From Myotis daubentonii (Eukaryota > Chordata > Mammalia > Chiroptera > Vespertilionidae): a stretch of DNA of 64,000 bases. Under the pieces are notes generated by a model that was not told the DNA's origin, did not search any database, and saw only the letters and a program-made list of their open reading frames with translations. The stretch spans positions 88,776,433 through 88,840,432 of the forward strand of contig NC_081842.1 of the NCBI RefSeq assembly GCF_963259705.1, in the 5' to 3' direction. Positions 22,313 through 33,224 of the stretch are shown here, piece after piece. The stretch's first letter is position 1, and every line of letters begins with the position of its first letter. The position numbers were made by a program, and so were the translations under genes.

Positions 22313-22842
22313 ATTTTAAATTCTTTATTGTTTGAAGTATTACATATGTCTCCTTTTTCCCCCACTGACCTCTCCCTGGCCACTCCCGGCCGGCCCCCAG
22401 CACATTCCCTTGCCCGCCTAGTGTCTGTGTCCATTGGTTATGCTTATATGCATGCATACAAGTCCTTTGGTTGATCACCTACCACCCCCTACACACCCTC
22501 CCCTGCCTTCCCTCTGAGGTGCACCCTTATGTTCATAGCAGCACAATTTACAATAGATAAGATTTGGAAACAGTCTAAGTGTCCATCATCTGATGAGTGG
22601 ATTAAAAACCTGTGGTACATCTACACAATGGAATACTATATTGCTGTAAAAAAAGAAATAACTCTTACCATTTGCAACAGCATGGATGGACTTGGAGAGC
22701 ATTATGCTAAGCGAAATAAGCCAGTCAGAGAAAGATATATATCACAGGATCTCACTCATTTGTGGAATATAATGAACAACATAAACTGATGAACAAAAGT
22801 AGATAGAGAGACACAGAAGCATTGAATAGACTGCCATTCAGG
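22313..22842 (-). mobile_element. Short L1 copy with a 5' inversion (twin priming)
   Basis: The left part (22313-22518) is the L1 3'UTR in minus orientation, from the poly(A)-proximal attctttattgtttgaagta to ccttccctctgag. The right part (22519 to about 22842) is the adjoining ORF2 C-terminal region in plus orientation (gttcatagcagcacaatttac, gtggtacatctacacaatgg), ending at gaatagactg. In an intact L1 that end lies only a few bases before the ctcagaggg that starts the left part. This is the expected product of twin priming during one insertion. An 86-codon ORF2 piece at 22529-22789 is the tail of ORF2. Confidence 0.85.
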
Positions 22843-23034
22843 CTTTTCACAACCCATAGACATTTGATGACAGATGCAGAACAGAATTTAATGTGAAATG
22901 GAAGAAATGAGAACTAAAAGGGAAAGAGTGATTTCCTCTCTTCATAGAGAAAGGCTTCAGAACATACTAAGTTGGTAGAAAATATATAAAGGTAAAAGTA
23001 TATAATAAAAATAAGAGTGCTAAATTGGGCAGTA

Positions 23035-23315
23035 CAGTGGGGCCTTGACTTATGAGATTAATTCGTTCCGTGATGGAGCTCGTAACTCAAATTACTCGTA
23101 TGTCAAATCAAAAAGTGAACCAGTGAGACACGTGATGCTGGGCTGATGTTTTGGCGTTCACTGTGACATTCGCTGAGCCAACTAGAAGTGGTGTATCTGA
23201 AGCTGGCTCATAACCCGAATTTTAGCTCGCAACTCAAAGCAAAAAATCAGCCAAGAGACAGCTCGTATCTCGAAAAACTCGTTAGTCGGGACACTCGTAA
23301 GTCAAGGCCCCACTG
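23035..23315. mobile_element. TA-flanked MITE, copy 2
   Basis: The 281-bp element is closely similar to the one at 21209-21488 along its whole length, with ends cagtggggccttgactta and taagtcaaggccccactg. TA lies at 23033-23034 and 23316-23317. It is in the same orientation as copy 1. The Helitron at 23333 begins 16 bp beyond its right TA. Confidence 0.92.
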
Positions 23316-23332
23316 TATGAAGTAACTACTTA

Positions 23333-24744
23333 TCCTATCTAATAAAAGAGAAACATGGTAATTAGCGTATGACCACTACCCTTCCCATTGGCTAATCAGG
23401 GCAATATGCAAATTAACTGCCAGCCAAGATGGCGGCCGGCAGCCAGGCAGCTTGAAACTAACATGAGGCTTGCTTGCTTCAGTGACCGAGGACTCCAACG
23501 TTCCTCGCCTGCCTTGCCGGCCTCTGAGCCTGCAGTTTAAGAAACATTGTAACAAATATAGAAGCTAAACAAAACCCCAGAAACCCGCTTTCAGTGAGCC
23601 CAGATCTCAGAGCTAGAGCTGATACATTGTTTTGAGATTATAGAACCCAAACAAACCAGATACCTGATTTCAGCAGCAGAGGCCTCAGAGCTGGAGCCTC
23701 AGAGCTAGAGCTGGCCCAGAATAAAAAAGAAAAAAAAAGAAAAAAAGGAGCAGTTGGGAGCTTCAGTCCTCAGCCCCTCACCCAGACTGGCCAGGCACCC
23801 CAGTGGGGACCCCCACCCTGAAGGGTGTGTGACCAGCTGCAAACAGCCATCATCCCCTCACCCAGGCTGGCCAGGCACCCCAGTGGGGACCCCCACCCTG
23901 ATCCAGGACACCCTTCAGGGCAAACCAGCCAGCCCCACTCATGCACCAGGTCTCTATCCTTTATAGTAAATGGGCAATATGCCTCCCAGCACCGGGATCA
24001 ACGTGACAGGGGGCAGCGCCCAAACCCCTGATCACCCTGCGGCTCTGTGTGTGACAGGGGGCAGGTCCATAACTTCCCTATCCGCCCTGCTCTGTGTGTG
24101 ACAGGGGAAGGCACCCCAACCCCCTGATCGGCCCTGCTCTGTGCCTGATAGGGGGGAGCTCCCTAACCCCCTGATTGCCCTGTGGCTCTGTGTGTGACAG
24201 GGTGCGGCGCCCCAACCACCCCCCCCCCACGGGCCCTGCTCTGTGCATGATGGGGTAGAGCCATAACCTCCCCATCGGCCCTACCCTGAGTGTGAGAGTG
24301 GGCAGTGCCCCAACTCCCCTATTGGCCCTACTCTGTGCATGACAGGGTACGGAGCCCCAACCCCCCTGATGGGCCCTGCTCTGTGTGTGACGGGGTGGTG
24401 CCACAACCTCCCCATTGACCCTGCCTTGAGTGTGACAGGGGGCGGTGCCCCAACCCCCCAATCGGCCCTACCCTGAGCATGACTGTGGGTGGCATCGCAA
24501 CCTCCCGATCTGCCCTGCTCTGTGCATGACAGGGGGTGGCGCCTCAACACCCCAATCGGCCCTGCTCTGAGCCCGACCAGGGGCTGCACCTAGGGATTGG
24601 GCCTGCCCTTTGCCACCCCGGAGCAGGTCTTAGCCAGCAGGGCGTTATCTCCCGAGGGGTCCCAGACTGCGAGAGGGCACAGGCCAGGCTGAGGGACCCC
24701 CCTTCCCCCCTGAGTGCACAAATTTTTGTGCACTGGGCCTCTAG
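23333..24744 (+). mobile_element. Non-autonomous Helitron with about 12 tandem 47-bp units
   Basis: The 5' end is tcctatctaataaaagag, with subterminal gctaatcagggcaatatgc and aagatggcggccggc. The 3' end is tgcacaaatttttgtgcac then gggcctctag. A precedes and T follows. A second internal motif, ccaggctggccaggcacccc, occurs twice near 23780-23930. From about 24035 to 24580 the sequence is a tandem array with a period near 47 bp, each unit holding a version of ctctgtgtgtgacaggggg plus gccccaacccc. The open frames seen on the minus strand reflect the repeat period and are not genes. Confidence 0.92.
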
Positions 24745-25785
24745 TCTATAATAATAAAAAAGACAACCGTTAATGTAAAAAAAAATCAATAAAAAATGAT
24801 CAATCATAAATTATAGATATGGACACAATCAGCAGATTTAAGTTAGAAGCAGTTAAATAATTGAAATGATTTTCTTTGGATTGCAAAACTACAGATTGGG
24901 AAAGGTGAGATATTTCTATTACACACCCTTTTTTATTTGCTATTTTATATGTGCAAGTGTATTAAAAACCTATATTAACACAACTAGTAAAAATTACATA
25001 TACTCTGTAGAGATAAAAATGGAATGTTAATGCCAATTTAAAGTAAAAGTAGGATGGCTGAGCATTTTGAAAATGCTTATAATCTTGTTTTCTCTTAATA
25101 TGAAATCTTATTAGACACACTGTTATATTATAAACAGGTTATTTCCCCCTCTTTTCTCAGAGCTGGATTTTCAGAGCAGTTTTTATTCAGACCAGACTAA
25201 TTTTTAACTTTGGATCCTATTCTTCCTGCTTTAAGTTTGCAATAAAAAATAAAGTGAACCACATGGAGTCCTCTTGTCTTCCTGAGGCTTTTGACCCAAT
25301 AGGAATGGTGATGCTACACAACACGTTTTCTCTTCCTTCTCTTTGTGTCTACTTCCCTCTGAAACCAAACCAAACTAATCCGAACGACCTTGGCAATGGC
25401 TATGTTACCATGAGTATATTATTGACTGTAATAGAAAAGGTATGGAAATGTGTAGAAAATAAATCTGAGTATCTCATCCTTCCCATGTATGCAGTCTTTT
25501 GAAACATATGGTGCAGGCAAATATAGGTCAACTCAGACTTTTCATTTGTAATTCTCACCTCTCTACTAGGTTGAGGTTCCAAATCAATGGAATATGACAA
25601 CTGTCAGTTCTTTGTATTAAGCTTCCTAGAGCATATAATTATTATGTTTTATTTAAAGGTCTACATTTTTTATCTTAATTATCCAATTTTGTTTTCAAAA
25701 AGAACAACTTAGAATAATAAATTCATTCCATTTGGTTTTGATCATCTTAAAAATGACCTAAAAATAACATGAGAGTAATGTTAAA
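24745..25785. other. Unassigned intergenic DNA
   Basis: About 1 kb without a recognised repeat, RNA or gene. The frame at 25254-25502 (82 codons) shows no domain. Confidence 0.5.
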
Positions 25786-25798
25786 AATGCATACATCT

Positions 25799-26031
25799 GC
25801 CTAGGCTGGTGGCTCAGTTGGTTGGAGCATGGTCCCGTACACTACAAAAGATTGTAGGTTTGATTCCTGGTCAGGGCACATACCTGGGTTGTGGGTTCGA
25901 TCTCTGGTCGGTACACATTAGGGAGGCAACTGATCAATGTTTCTCTCTCACTTATATGTTTCTCTCTCTTCCCCCTCTCTCTCTCTCATTAAAAATCAAT
26001 AAAAGTGTATCCTCTGGTGAGGATTAAAAAG
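25799..26031 (+). repeat. VES-related SINE
   Basis: tRNA-like head with box A gtggctcagttggttggagc and box B aggtttgattcc. The body has ggcacatacctgggttgtggg and an aaaaatcaataaaa tail. The duplication aatgcatacatct / aatgcacacatct differs at one site. Confidence 0.9.
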
Positions 26032-26100
26032 AATGCACACATCTCAGTGTCTCCATGGTCTTCCTGAATCATAAATGCTCAGGATGAAACACAGGCTTCT

Positions 26101-26194
26101 ATTTTATTTTATTTTATTTTATTTTATTTTATTTTATTTTATTTTATTTTATTTTATTTTATTTTATTTTATTTTATTTTATTTTATTTTATTA
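26101..26194. repeat. (TTTTA)n microsatellite
   Basis: About 18 near-perfect pentanucleotide units immediately before a minus-strand Helitron. It is probably length-variable; the 76-codon frame through it is an artefact. Confidence 0.97.
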
Positions 26195-26200
26195 TTTAAA

Positions 26201-26718
26201 CTAGTGGCCCGGTGTGTGAAATTCATGCATGCGGGGGGGGGGGGGGGCGCACGGGGGAGGGAGTGTCCCTCAGCCTGGTCTGCACCCTCTCCACTCTGCC
26301 CCTAATCACTCTGCCTGCCAGCCTGCTCATCCCCAACTGCCCCCCTTGCCTGCCTGCTCGCCCCTACCTTCCCTCCCCACTGGCCTGCTCTCCCCCAAAT
26401 GCCCCCTGCTGGCCTGCTCACTCCAAATTGCCCCGCCCTGCTGTCCTGATCACTCCAATTGACCCCCACTGATGGCCTGCTTGACCCAACTGGCCCCCCT
26501 GTTGGTCTTCTTACCCCCAATGGCCCCATCCCCCATCAGCCTGATCACCCACAACTGCTGTCCCATCTGGCCTGATCACCCACAACTGCCCTCCCCTCTT
26601 GGCCTCTAACTGCCTCTACCTCAGCCCCAGCACTATGGCTTTGTCCAGAAGAACGTCTGGAAGGTCTTCTGGAAGGTCTCCCAGTCTAACTAGCATATTA
26701 CCCATTTATTAGTATAGA
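26201..26718 (-). mobile_element. Helitron heterodimer at 26.2 kb, unit A
   Basis: It begins with the inverted 3' end ctagtggcccggtgtgtgaaattcatgc after an A, then a G run, and ends at an inverted 5' end tatttatcac-like sequence (cccatttattagtataga). Internally it has repeats of ctgcctgctcgcccc type. Unit B follows directly with no spacer. Read on the minus strand, B is upstream and A downstream, head to tail. Confidence 0.82.
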
Positions 26719-27258
26719 TAGAGGCCTGGTGCACAGGTGGGGGCCAGCTCGTTTGCCCTGAAGGGTGTCCCAGATCAGGGTGGGGGTCCTGCTGGGGTGC
26801 CTGGCCAGCCTGGGTGAGGGGCTGAGGGCCGTTTTCAGGCTGCCTACAGCCCCTTCTGGGTGGGGGGGTCCCACTGGGGTGCCTGGCCAGCCTGGGTGAG
26901 GGGCTGATGGATGTTTTCAGCTGGCCACGCTCCCCAGAGACCCAAGCTCCCAGCCTCTCCTTCATTTTTCTTTTTTTCAGCGCCTGCTTGAGCGGAGGCC
27001 AGGGTGGGCTGGAAGCAGGTATCTGGGATTTATTTATCTTCTATAATTGAAACTTTGTAGCCTTGAGCGAAGGCGGGAAGCTTGGCCTCCTCCATCACTG
27101 GGGGCAATCCAAGCCTCCTGCTCACTCCAGTTCTGTGGCCACTGCCATCTTAGTTGGGTTAATTTGCATACTCGCTCCTGATTGGCTGGTGGGTATAGCG
27201 GAGTGGCAGGGTGATGGAGTGATGGTTAATTTGCATGTTTCTCTTTTATTAATGTAGA
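26719..27258 (-). mobile_element. Helitron heterodimer at 26.2 kb, unit B
   Basis: It begins tagaggcctggtgcac, a Helitron 3' end lacking its final base, fused to unit A. It ends at the inverted 5' end ctcttttattaatgtaga before a T (27259). Internal text gggtgggggtcctgctgggg and gcctggccagcctgggtgagg is shared with unit B at 49345-49847 and 53435-54041. No coding capacity. Confidence 0.82.
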
Positions 27259-27261
27259 TTC

Positions 27262-27345
27262 TTTAATGTTTAAAGTATTACATATGTTTCCTTTTCCCCC
27301 CATTGATCACTCCCCAGCCACTCCCATCCCCCAGCAAGGCACAGA
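27262..27345 (-). repeat. L1 3'UTR fragment
   Basis: The text ctttaatgtttaaagtattacat followed by tccccccattgatcactcccc matches the inverted 3'UTRs at 22313 and 55962. It is a short remnant abutting the Helitron. Confidence 0.7.
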
Positions 27346-27649
27346 CATCTATTTTATTTTTGATAAGATCTCTCTGCTATTTTCCAGTATTTCTCAGTAT
27401 TACCAAGTCTTAAGTGCCCCTTCTGCAATGTCCAGTCTTATCCCTTAAATTTCACTGTAGTAAATATACAGCTTTAAAAACAGGAATAAATTTTTCTATT
27501 TATCCAGTTGTTTATTCAACACAAATAATAAATGTGTTCTAATTGTGAGCACTGTACAAAGTGCTGGACACATGATCAAATGAAGATTGCCCCTATTGGG
27601 ATGAGGCCTGGTCTTAGGCATACAGGACAAAAATACATTACAGTAAAGC

Positions 27650-28378
27650 CTCAATATAATGGACTAATTCCAGCGAGGGGCATCCATTACAGCCGAAAGT
27701 CCATTATATAATAAAGTAGGTTTTCCCAATGCATATGCTAAAAAATTGATAAATTAATCACTTTACCTGTTTTTACTTATATAGACATGCTCATGTAATG
27801 AAAATTAATTACATATGAACAAATTAATTTCACAGAAAAGTTTTCTAATGTATTACTGTAATTTTAAATTTATACTGAATAGGTCTAGTAAATGCTTGCA
27901 TTCACCAGTCACTGCGAGTAAACAAATGCACATGGCTGGGTTTGTCACATAGAGGAAAATTGGCCTGCAAGTGTTAAAACTGCTGCAGAAAGTCATGCCA
28001 CATGACAACAGAACCAAAGATCACACTCAATGTAATGTGATCATGTGCTAATCATTCGCTGAACATTGTTTATAAGTGGTGACTCTTGGATTTAAATATG
28101 TAGACTATAGCTGTAGATATGTAATATTTATTCATGTTGGAGAAATTACTACAGTGCTTTTTCTAACATATGGCCTATTCACTAAAAATTGTTAAAAATC
28201 ACAGTGAATTAATATCAAAAAATAACCTGTTAAGTTAATTATAAACAAATTTTGGGTAAAAGTATTTTAAAATTACCAGGGTGTTAATTTTGCCATATGG
28301 CACATGGACCAGAAATTTTGTCCATTAAATCTGAAGTGTGTTAAATTGAGGCCTGCAAAATCAACAGTTTACTATAAT
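27650..28378. mobile_element. Possible old Tigger-like DNA transposon
   Basis: The left edge reads ta cagtaaagcctcaatataatgg and is followed by gtccattatataat. The right edge contains tccattaaat, gttaaattgaggcctgc and then aacagtttactata. The shared inverted words (cctcaat / attgagg, tccatta) suggest degenerate terminal inverted repeats with TA ends. No transposase frame remains. The borders and family are uncertain. Confidence 0.4.
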
Positions 28379-28379
28379 G

Positions 28380-29476
28380 AATTATTTTGGCACTTTAATA
28401 TGACACATATAGGTAAATATAATTAACTTTCCATTGCATACTTTGTGAGGTTCTAAGAAATGACATAATGCATGTCAATGTGGATTATAAATTTATATCT
28501 TTTTAAAGCTCCAGGGTACACAGATAAAAGTTACTGTTACTTAGATTAAAATCCTAGTTGAGCAAATTGAGCATTTTTATATGCTTTGTACAATTTCCAG
28601 TTCACCTCAGAATGGCCAGTCTTGTCAAGGAGTAAGCATTTTTATTGTTCACATGTAAGCTACCAATATATGCCATTTTACTTTGATGACAAAGCAACTC
28701 AATTCCAACCACTAAACTGCTAAATTTACCTCTGCCATTTTCATTTCCTCTGCAATTTAGGGATTGTGAATAGTAATTAGAGCAAAGTTGCAGTGGCCCT
28801 TGAAAAAGCCCAGATGTATTATTCAGTCAGATATTTTTTCTTCTTCTGAATTCTGGAGGTAGTTTTTCTATCATATAAAAAACATATTTAGTTATTTCTA
28901 CTTTGAATACTTTCTTTTAGATAAAAAATAAAAGATAAATCAAAGCAAAACATACTTTTTTGTTGATTTCTAGTTAATATTTGAAGCTCTTCCTGAAAAC
29001 AAGAAATTTTCACCATAAAACTATTTTCTGGTCAGTTATGAGAGCTTCAATAAACTATATATCTATTCATACAGCAATTTGAATGAAAGAATACTCATAA
29101 TAGGATGTTTCTTTGAATAGAAAAGCTTGGCAAATTTCATGGCTTTTAAATCCTTTTTTCCTTTTGATTTCCTTTCACAACTTATTGCTCAGGTAATTGT
29201 TTTAGAATAATTCAGCATTGCCCATTTACTGTCAACCAATAGGTATTTCCATGAATATTAAAAGAAGTAAATATATGTGTTACCTGAGAGTTACTAACAT
29301 TCAGTATTAGTATATAATTAATGTTTTCTTTAAAAAGAAGCAAGCCAAGTTAAATGACACTCCCCTAAAATGTTCCTTACCTCTAGAGTTTATTTCTTTC
29401 AAAGATGTTTTTTGAGGATAAAGACTTTACATCTGGTATTAAACTTCAGTAAATATTATACCATTCAGTGTCATCT
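28380..29476. other. Unassigned intergenic DNA
   Basis: About 1.1 kb with no gene or named repeat. The part at 28700-28900 has balanced composition and would be worth testing for conservation across mammals. Confidence 0.5.
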
Positions 29477-29491
29477 AAAAAGAATTGATAT

Positions 29492-29691
29492 CTTGGCACA
29501 GCTGGTGTGGCTCAGTTGGTTGAGTGTTATCCATGTTATCCCATGTACCAAGAGGTCACTGGCTTGATTTCCAGTCAGAGCACATGCCCAGGTTGCAAGC
29601 TCCATCCCCACTAGGAGGTGTGCAGGAAGCAGCTGATCTATGTTTCTAACTCTTTCTCCCTTAAAAAAAAAAATCAATAAAAAAATTTTAA
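29492..29691 (+). repeat. VES-related SINE
   Basis: Box A tgtggctcagttggttgagtg is present; box B is decayed to ggcttgatttcc. The duplication aaaaagaattgatat is perfect at 29477-29491 and 29692-29706. Confidence 0.93.
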
Positions 29692-29843
29692 AAAAAGAAT
29701 TGATATATTGTTCTTTTATATAGGCTACTTTATTATAATACCTATCATAAAGGGAGTTACATATTTTGTGTTGAGTTTGCATTGTAAGTTACATTTTATA
29801 ATTTAAATTCATATTTTGGACTTTTTAGAACACTTTAGCTTTT

Positions 29844-32181
29844 TTTAAATTAATCTTTATTGTTCAGATTATTACAGTTGTTCCTCTTTTTTCCCCCCAT
29901 AGCTCCCCTCCCCCTGCCCTTACCACCACCCACTATTGTCATCCATAGGTGTACGATTTTTGTCCAGTATCTTCCCGCACCCCCCACATCCCTTTCCCCC
30001 TGAGAATAGTCAGTCCATTCCCTTTCTATGCCCCTGATTCTATTATATTCACCAATTCATTCTGTTCATCAGATTATTTATTCACTTGATTTTTAGATTC
30101 ATTTGTTGATAGATGTGTATTTGTTGTTCATAATTTGTATCTTTACCTTTTTCTTCTTCCTCTTCTTAAAGGATACCTTTCAGAATTTCATATAATACTG
30201 GTTTGATGGTGATGAACTCCTTTAGCTTTTTCTTACCTGTGAAGCTCTTTATCTGACCTTCAATTCTGAATGATAGCTTTGCTGGGTAAAGTAATCTAGG
30301 TTGTAGGTTCTTGCTATTCATCACTTTAAATATTTCTTGCCACTCCCTTCTGGCCTGCATAGTATCTGTTGAGAAATCAGCTGACAGTCGTATGGGCACT
30401 CCCTTGTAGGTAACTGATTGTTTTTCTCCTGCTGCTTTTAAGATTTTCTCTTTGTCTTTTGCTCTTGGCATTTTAATTATGATGTGTCTTGGTGTGGTCC
30501 TTTTTGGATTCCTCTTGTTTGTGGTTCTCTGTGCTTCCTGGACTTGTAAGTCAATTTCTTTCGCCAGGTAGGGGAAGTTTTCTGTCATTATTTCTTCAAA
30601 TAAGTTTCAATATCTTGCTCTCTCTCTTCTTCTAGCACCTCCATAATTCAGATGTTGGTATGCTTGAAGTTGTCTCAGAGGCTCCTTACACTATCTTCCT
30701 ATTTTTGGATTCCTTTTTCTTTTTGTTTTTCCGGTTGGGTGTTTTTTACTTCTTCGTATTTCAAATCTTTGACTTGATTCTTATGATCCTTTAGTCTGCT
30801 GTTCTAACTCTGTACACTATTCTTTATTTCAGTTAGTGTATGCTTAATTTCTATTTGGTCTTATTTCATAACCTCGAGTGTCTCACTAGATTTCTTGAGG
30901 GTCTCACTAAATTTATTGGCAGTTTCTAGAAAATTCTTGAAACACCTTAAAAGTGTGGTTTTGAACTCTATATCCAGTAGTTTGCTTTCCTCCATTTCTG
31001 TCATTTGTGACCTGTTTGTCTCCACATTTTTTATGCTTCCCTGTGTTGATAGAGTGGCTTTGTGTGCTAGGTGTCCTATAGGGCCCAGTGGCTCAGCCTC
31101 CCCAATTACCTGAGGTGGACACTTTTGGTGTACCCCTTTGTGGGCTGTGTGCACAGTCTTGTTGTAGTTAAGCCTTGATTGTTGTAGGTATCACTGGGAG
31201 GAATTGACCTCCAGGCCAATTGGCTGTGAGAATCAGCTGTGTCTGCAGTGGGAGAACTTCTGTGCTGGAGACAGTCTTCTGGGGCAAGACTTGCTTCAGT
31301 GGGGCTTTGGTGCTCACTGCGTCTGCCCCCTGAGTGTGTTCCTTATGGATCTGAGGAGTTGTAATCTGAATGGTCCCACTCTGACCACTGGGTACACTGG
31401 CTCTTGGATCTCTAAGGTGGTGCTAATTTAGCCTATTCCTGACACTACCCAGCAGGAGCTTTGGAGAGATCTGCAGATTCCTCTTCTTTGTTTGGGGTTT
31501 GGAGGTGCCCAGAAGAGGCCCAGCTGTGAAGCAATGCCAGATGCTGTGGGGCCTTGGCCCTTCTTTTGGAAGTTCTGGGTCTCTCTGATTCAGCTGCAGT
31601 TTGTTAGGTAATTTTCAGATTGCAAAGGGCCAGGCCTTTCATATGCAAAAGCCTCTGCACACAGCTTGGGTGGGGCAGGGTCTCAGGGGATCAAAGGGCG
31701 GAGCAAGCAACTATTGCTGCTCCTCAGTCCTACCCTAAGAGGGCCCGTATCTTAGTGTCCCACAGTAATCACTGTAAACACCTCTGAGAGAAAGCTGCAC
31801 TCGAGTTCCGCCCAATGCCAGACAGTCCAGTTTCTCCCCGTATGAGTTTGGGTCCCCAGAGACTCTCCTGGAACTGGAGTTCAGAGCAGTCAGGAGCTTG
31901 AGACTCCCTCCCGATTGAAAAAGACAACTGTGTCCTCAGCTGCCAGCCGTTGCTGCGTGTGCCTCCGTACCTCTGCACTTTACTTCCGCAGCTCCTCTGA
32001 GTCTCAGTGTGCTTTTCTCTTTCCTTCTATTTGTAGAATTTCCACTCAGCCAGCCTTCCTGTGGTTCTGGATGATGTCCATTTTGTCTTTTAGTTGTATT
32101 TTTGAAGTGGTCATGCGAGGCAGCATTTCAGGTGTTTACCTATGCCGCCATCTTGGTTTCTGCCTAATGTTGGCACTGTTC
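29844..32181 (-). mobile_element. HAL1 (half-L1) retrotransposon, complete but mutated
   Basis: This 2.34-kb unit has a 5'UTR, a single ORF1 and a 3'UTR, with no ORF2. It ends in a T-rich run on the left, the poly(A) of the minus strand, preceded by the inverted polyadenylation signal in ctttattg. The duplication cactttagctttt is perfect at 29831-29843 and 32182-32194. The 5' region carries gccgccatcttggtttc, whose inverse (accaagatggcggc) also starts the HAL1 at about 41675. HAL1 elements depend on L1 ORF2p supplied in trans. Confidence 0.9.
30166..31026 (-). pseudogene. HAL1 ORF1 pseudogene
   Basis: The C-terminal 140 codons (30166-30588) remain open and contain RRM text (TPRHIIIKMPRAKDKEKILK) and the C-terminal domain (IRLSADFS, LLYPAKLSFR), ending KGIL. 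The coiled-coil part is in another frame (30861-31026 and beyond), with NKFSETLKKSSETLEV-like repeats. At least one frameshift and stops near 30600-30850 separate them. Its start would be the atg whose complement is cat at 31024-31026. The intact counterpart is at 42119-43012. Confidence 0.88.
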
Positions 32182-32294
32182 CACTTTAGCTTTTATAAAC
32201 CAACCTTAGTTTGTAGATTTCAGCAAGTGAATACATATATATTTATATCTGATATAAATATATTTTATAAAAAAATATGACATGTTAATATATA

Positions 32295-32470
32295 CAGTGG
32301 GGCCTTGAATTATGAGTGTCCCGACTAACGAGTTTTTTGAGAAACCAGCTGTCTCTCGCCTGATTTTTTGCATTGAGTTGACAGAGTAATTTGAGTTAAC
32401 GAGCTCCTTAACGAACTCCTTAATGAGCTTGGTCTCAGAACGATTAAACTCGTAAGTCAAGGCCCCACTG
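32295..32470. mobile_element. TA-flanked MITE, copy 3 (internally shortened, inverted)
   Basis: The 176-bp element has ends cagtggggccttgaattatg and gtaagtcaaggccccactg, with TA at 32293-32294 and 32471-32472. It runs in the opposite orientation to the copies at 21.2 and 23.0 kb and lacks about 100 bp of the middle. Confidence 0.9.
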
Positions 32471-32472
32471 TA

Positions 32473-32974
32473 TTATTATTTTAACCCAAAGGTGATTATT
32501 TTCATTTTTAAATATATCAAGTATTAATTAATTTTTTGAGTTTATGCAAAATTATTTAGGTAATTCAATTATAACATTAAACACAGCATGCTGATTTAAA
32601 ATATATGAACACACTTTCTCATTATTCTAATTTTATTATTTCTTACATGACCACATAAGAAAAAACTAACGTTTTAAATTTATTTTCAGTGATAAAATAT
32701 TGAATTTCAAGTTTTTTTAGGATCTTACCAAACTTTAGTTCCTTTGGCTTTTTATTTTAACTCAAAGTTGAAAAATGAAATATTTTCATTAAAAAATGTT
32801 TTCAGTGTAATTGGTATGCTTTTGTGGTACTCTCCAGGTCTGTAAGACTATTAGTTATTACTCAGCAGTTATTTGAATATATTTTTAATAGGTACTAGCA
32901 GTAACTATTTGGCAAGGGCTTTGAGGCAAAGGTAAAAATAAAAAGAATCTTTATACTGAAAAAAGTCTTGAATA
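32473..32974. other. Unassigned AT-rich intergenic DNA
   Basis: No gene or repeat is recognised. Confidence 0.5.
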
Positions 32975-32987
32975 AAACAATAAAATG

Positions 32988-33211
32988 GCCCTAACTGGTT
33001 TGGCTCAGTGGATAGAGCATCAGCCTGTGGACTCAAGGGTCCCGGGTTCGATTCCGGTCAAGGGCATATACCTTGGTTGCGGGCACATCCCCAGTAGGGG
33101 GTGTGCAAGAGGCAGCTGATCGATGTTTCTCTCTCATCGATGTTTCTAACTCTCCATCCCTCTCCCTTCCTCTCTGTAAAAAAAAATCAATAAAATATAT
33201 TAAAAACAAAC
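32988..33211 (+). repeat. VES SINE
   Basis: Full-length copy with clear box A (ttggctcagtggatagagc) and box B (gggttcgattcc). The duplication aaacaataaaatg is perfect at 32975-32987 and 33212-33224. Confidence 0.95.
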
Positions 33212-33224
33212 AAACAATAAAATG

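Noticed and set aside
24035..24580. Regular repeat-and-spacer pattern that might suggest a CRISPR array
   Set aside because: The units are contiguous and diverged, with no unique spacers, and they lie in a mammalian Helitron.
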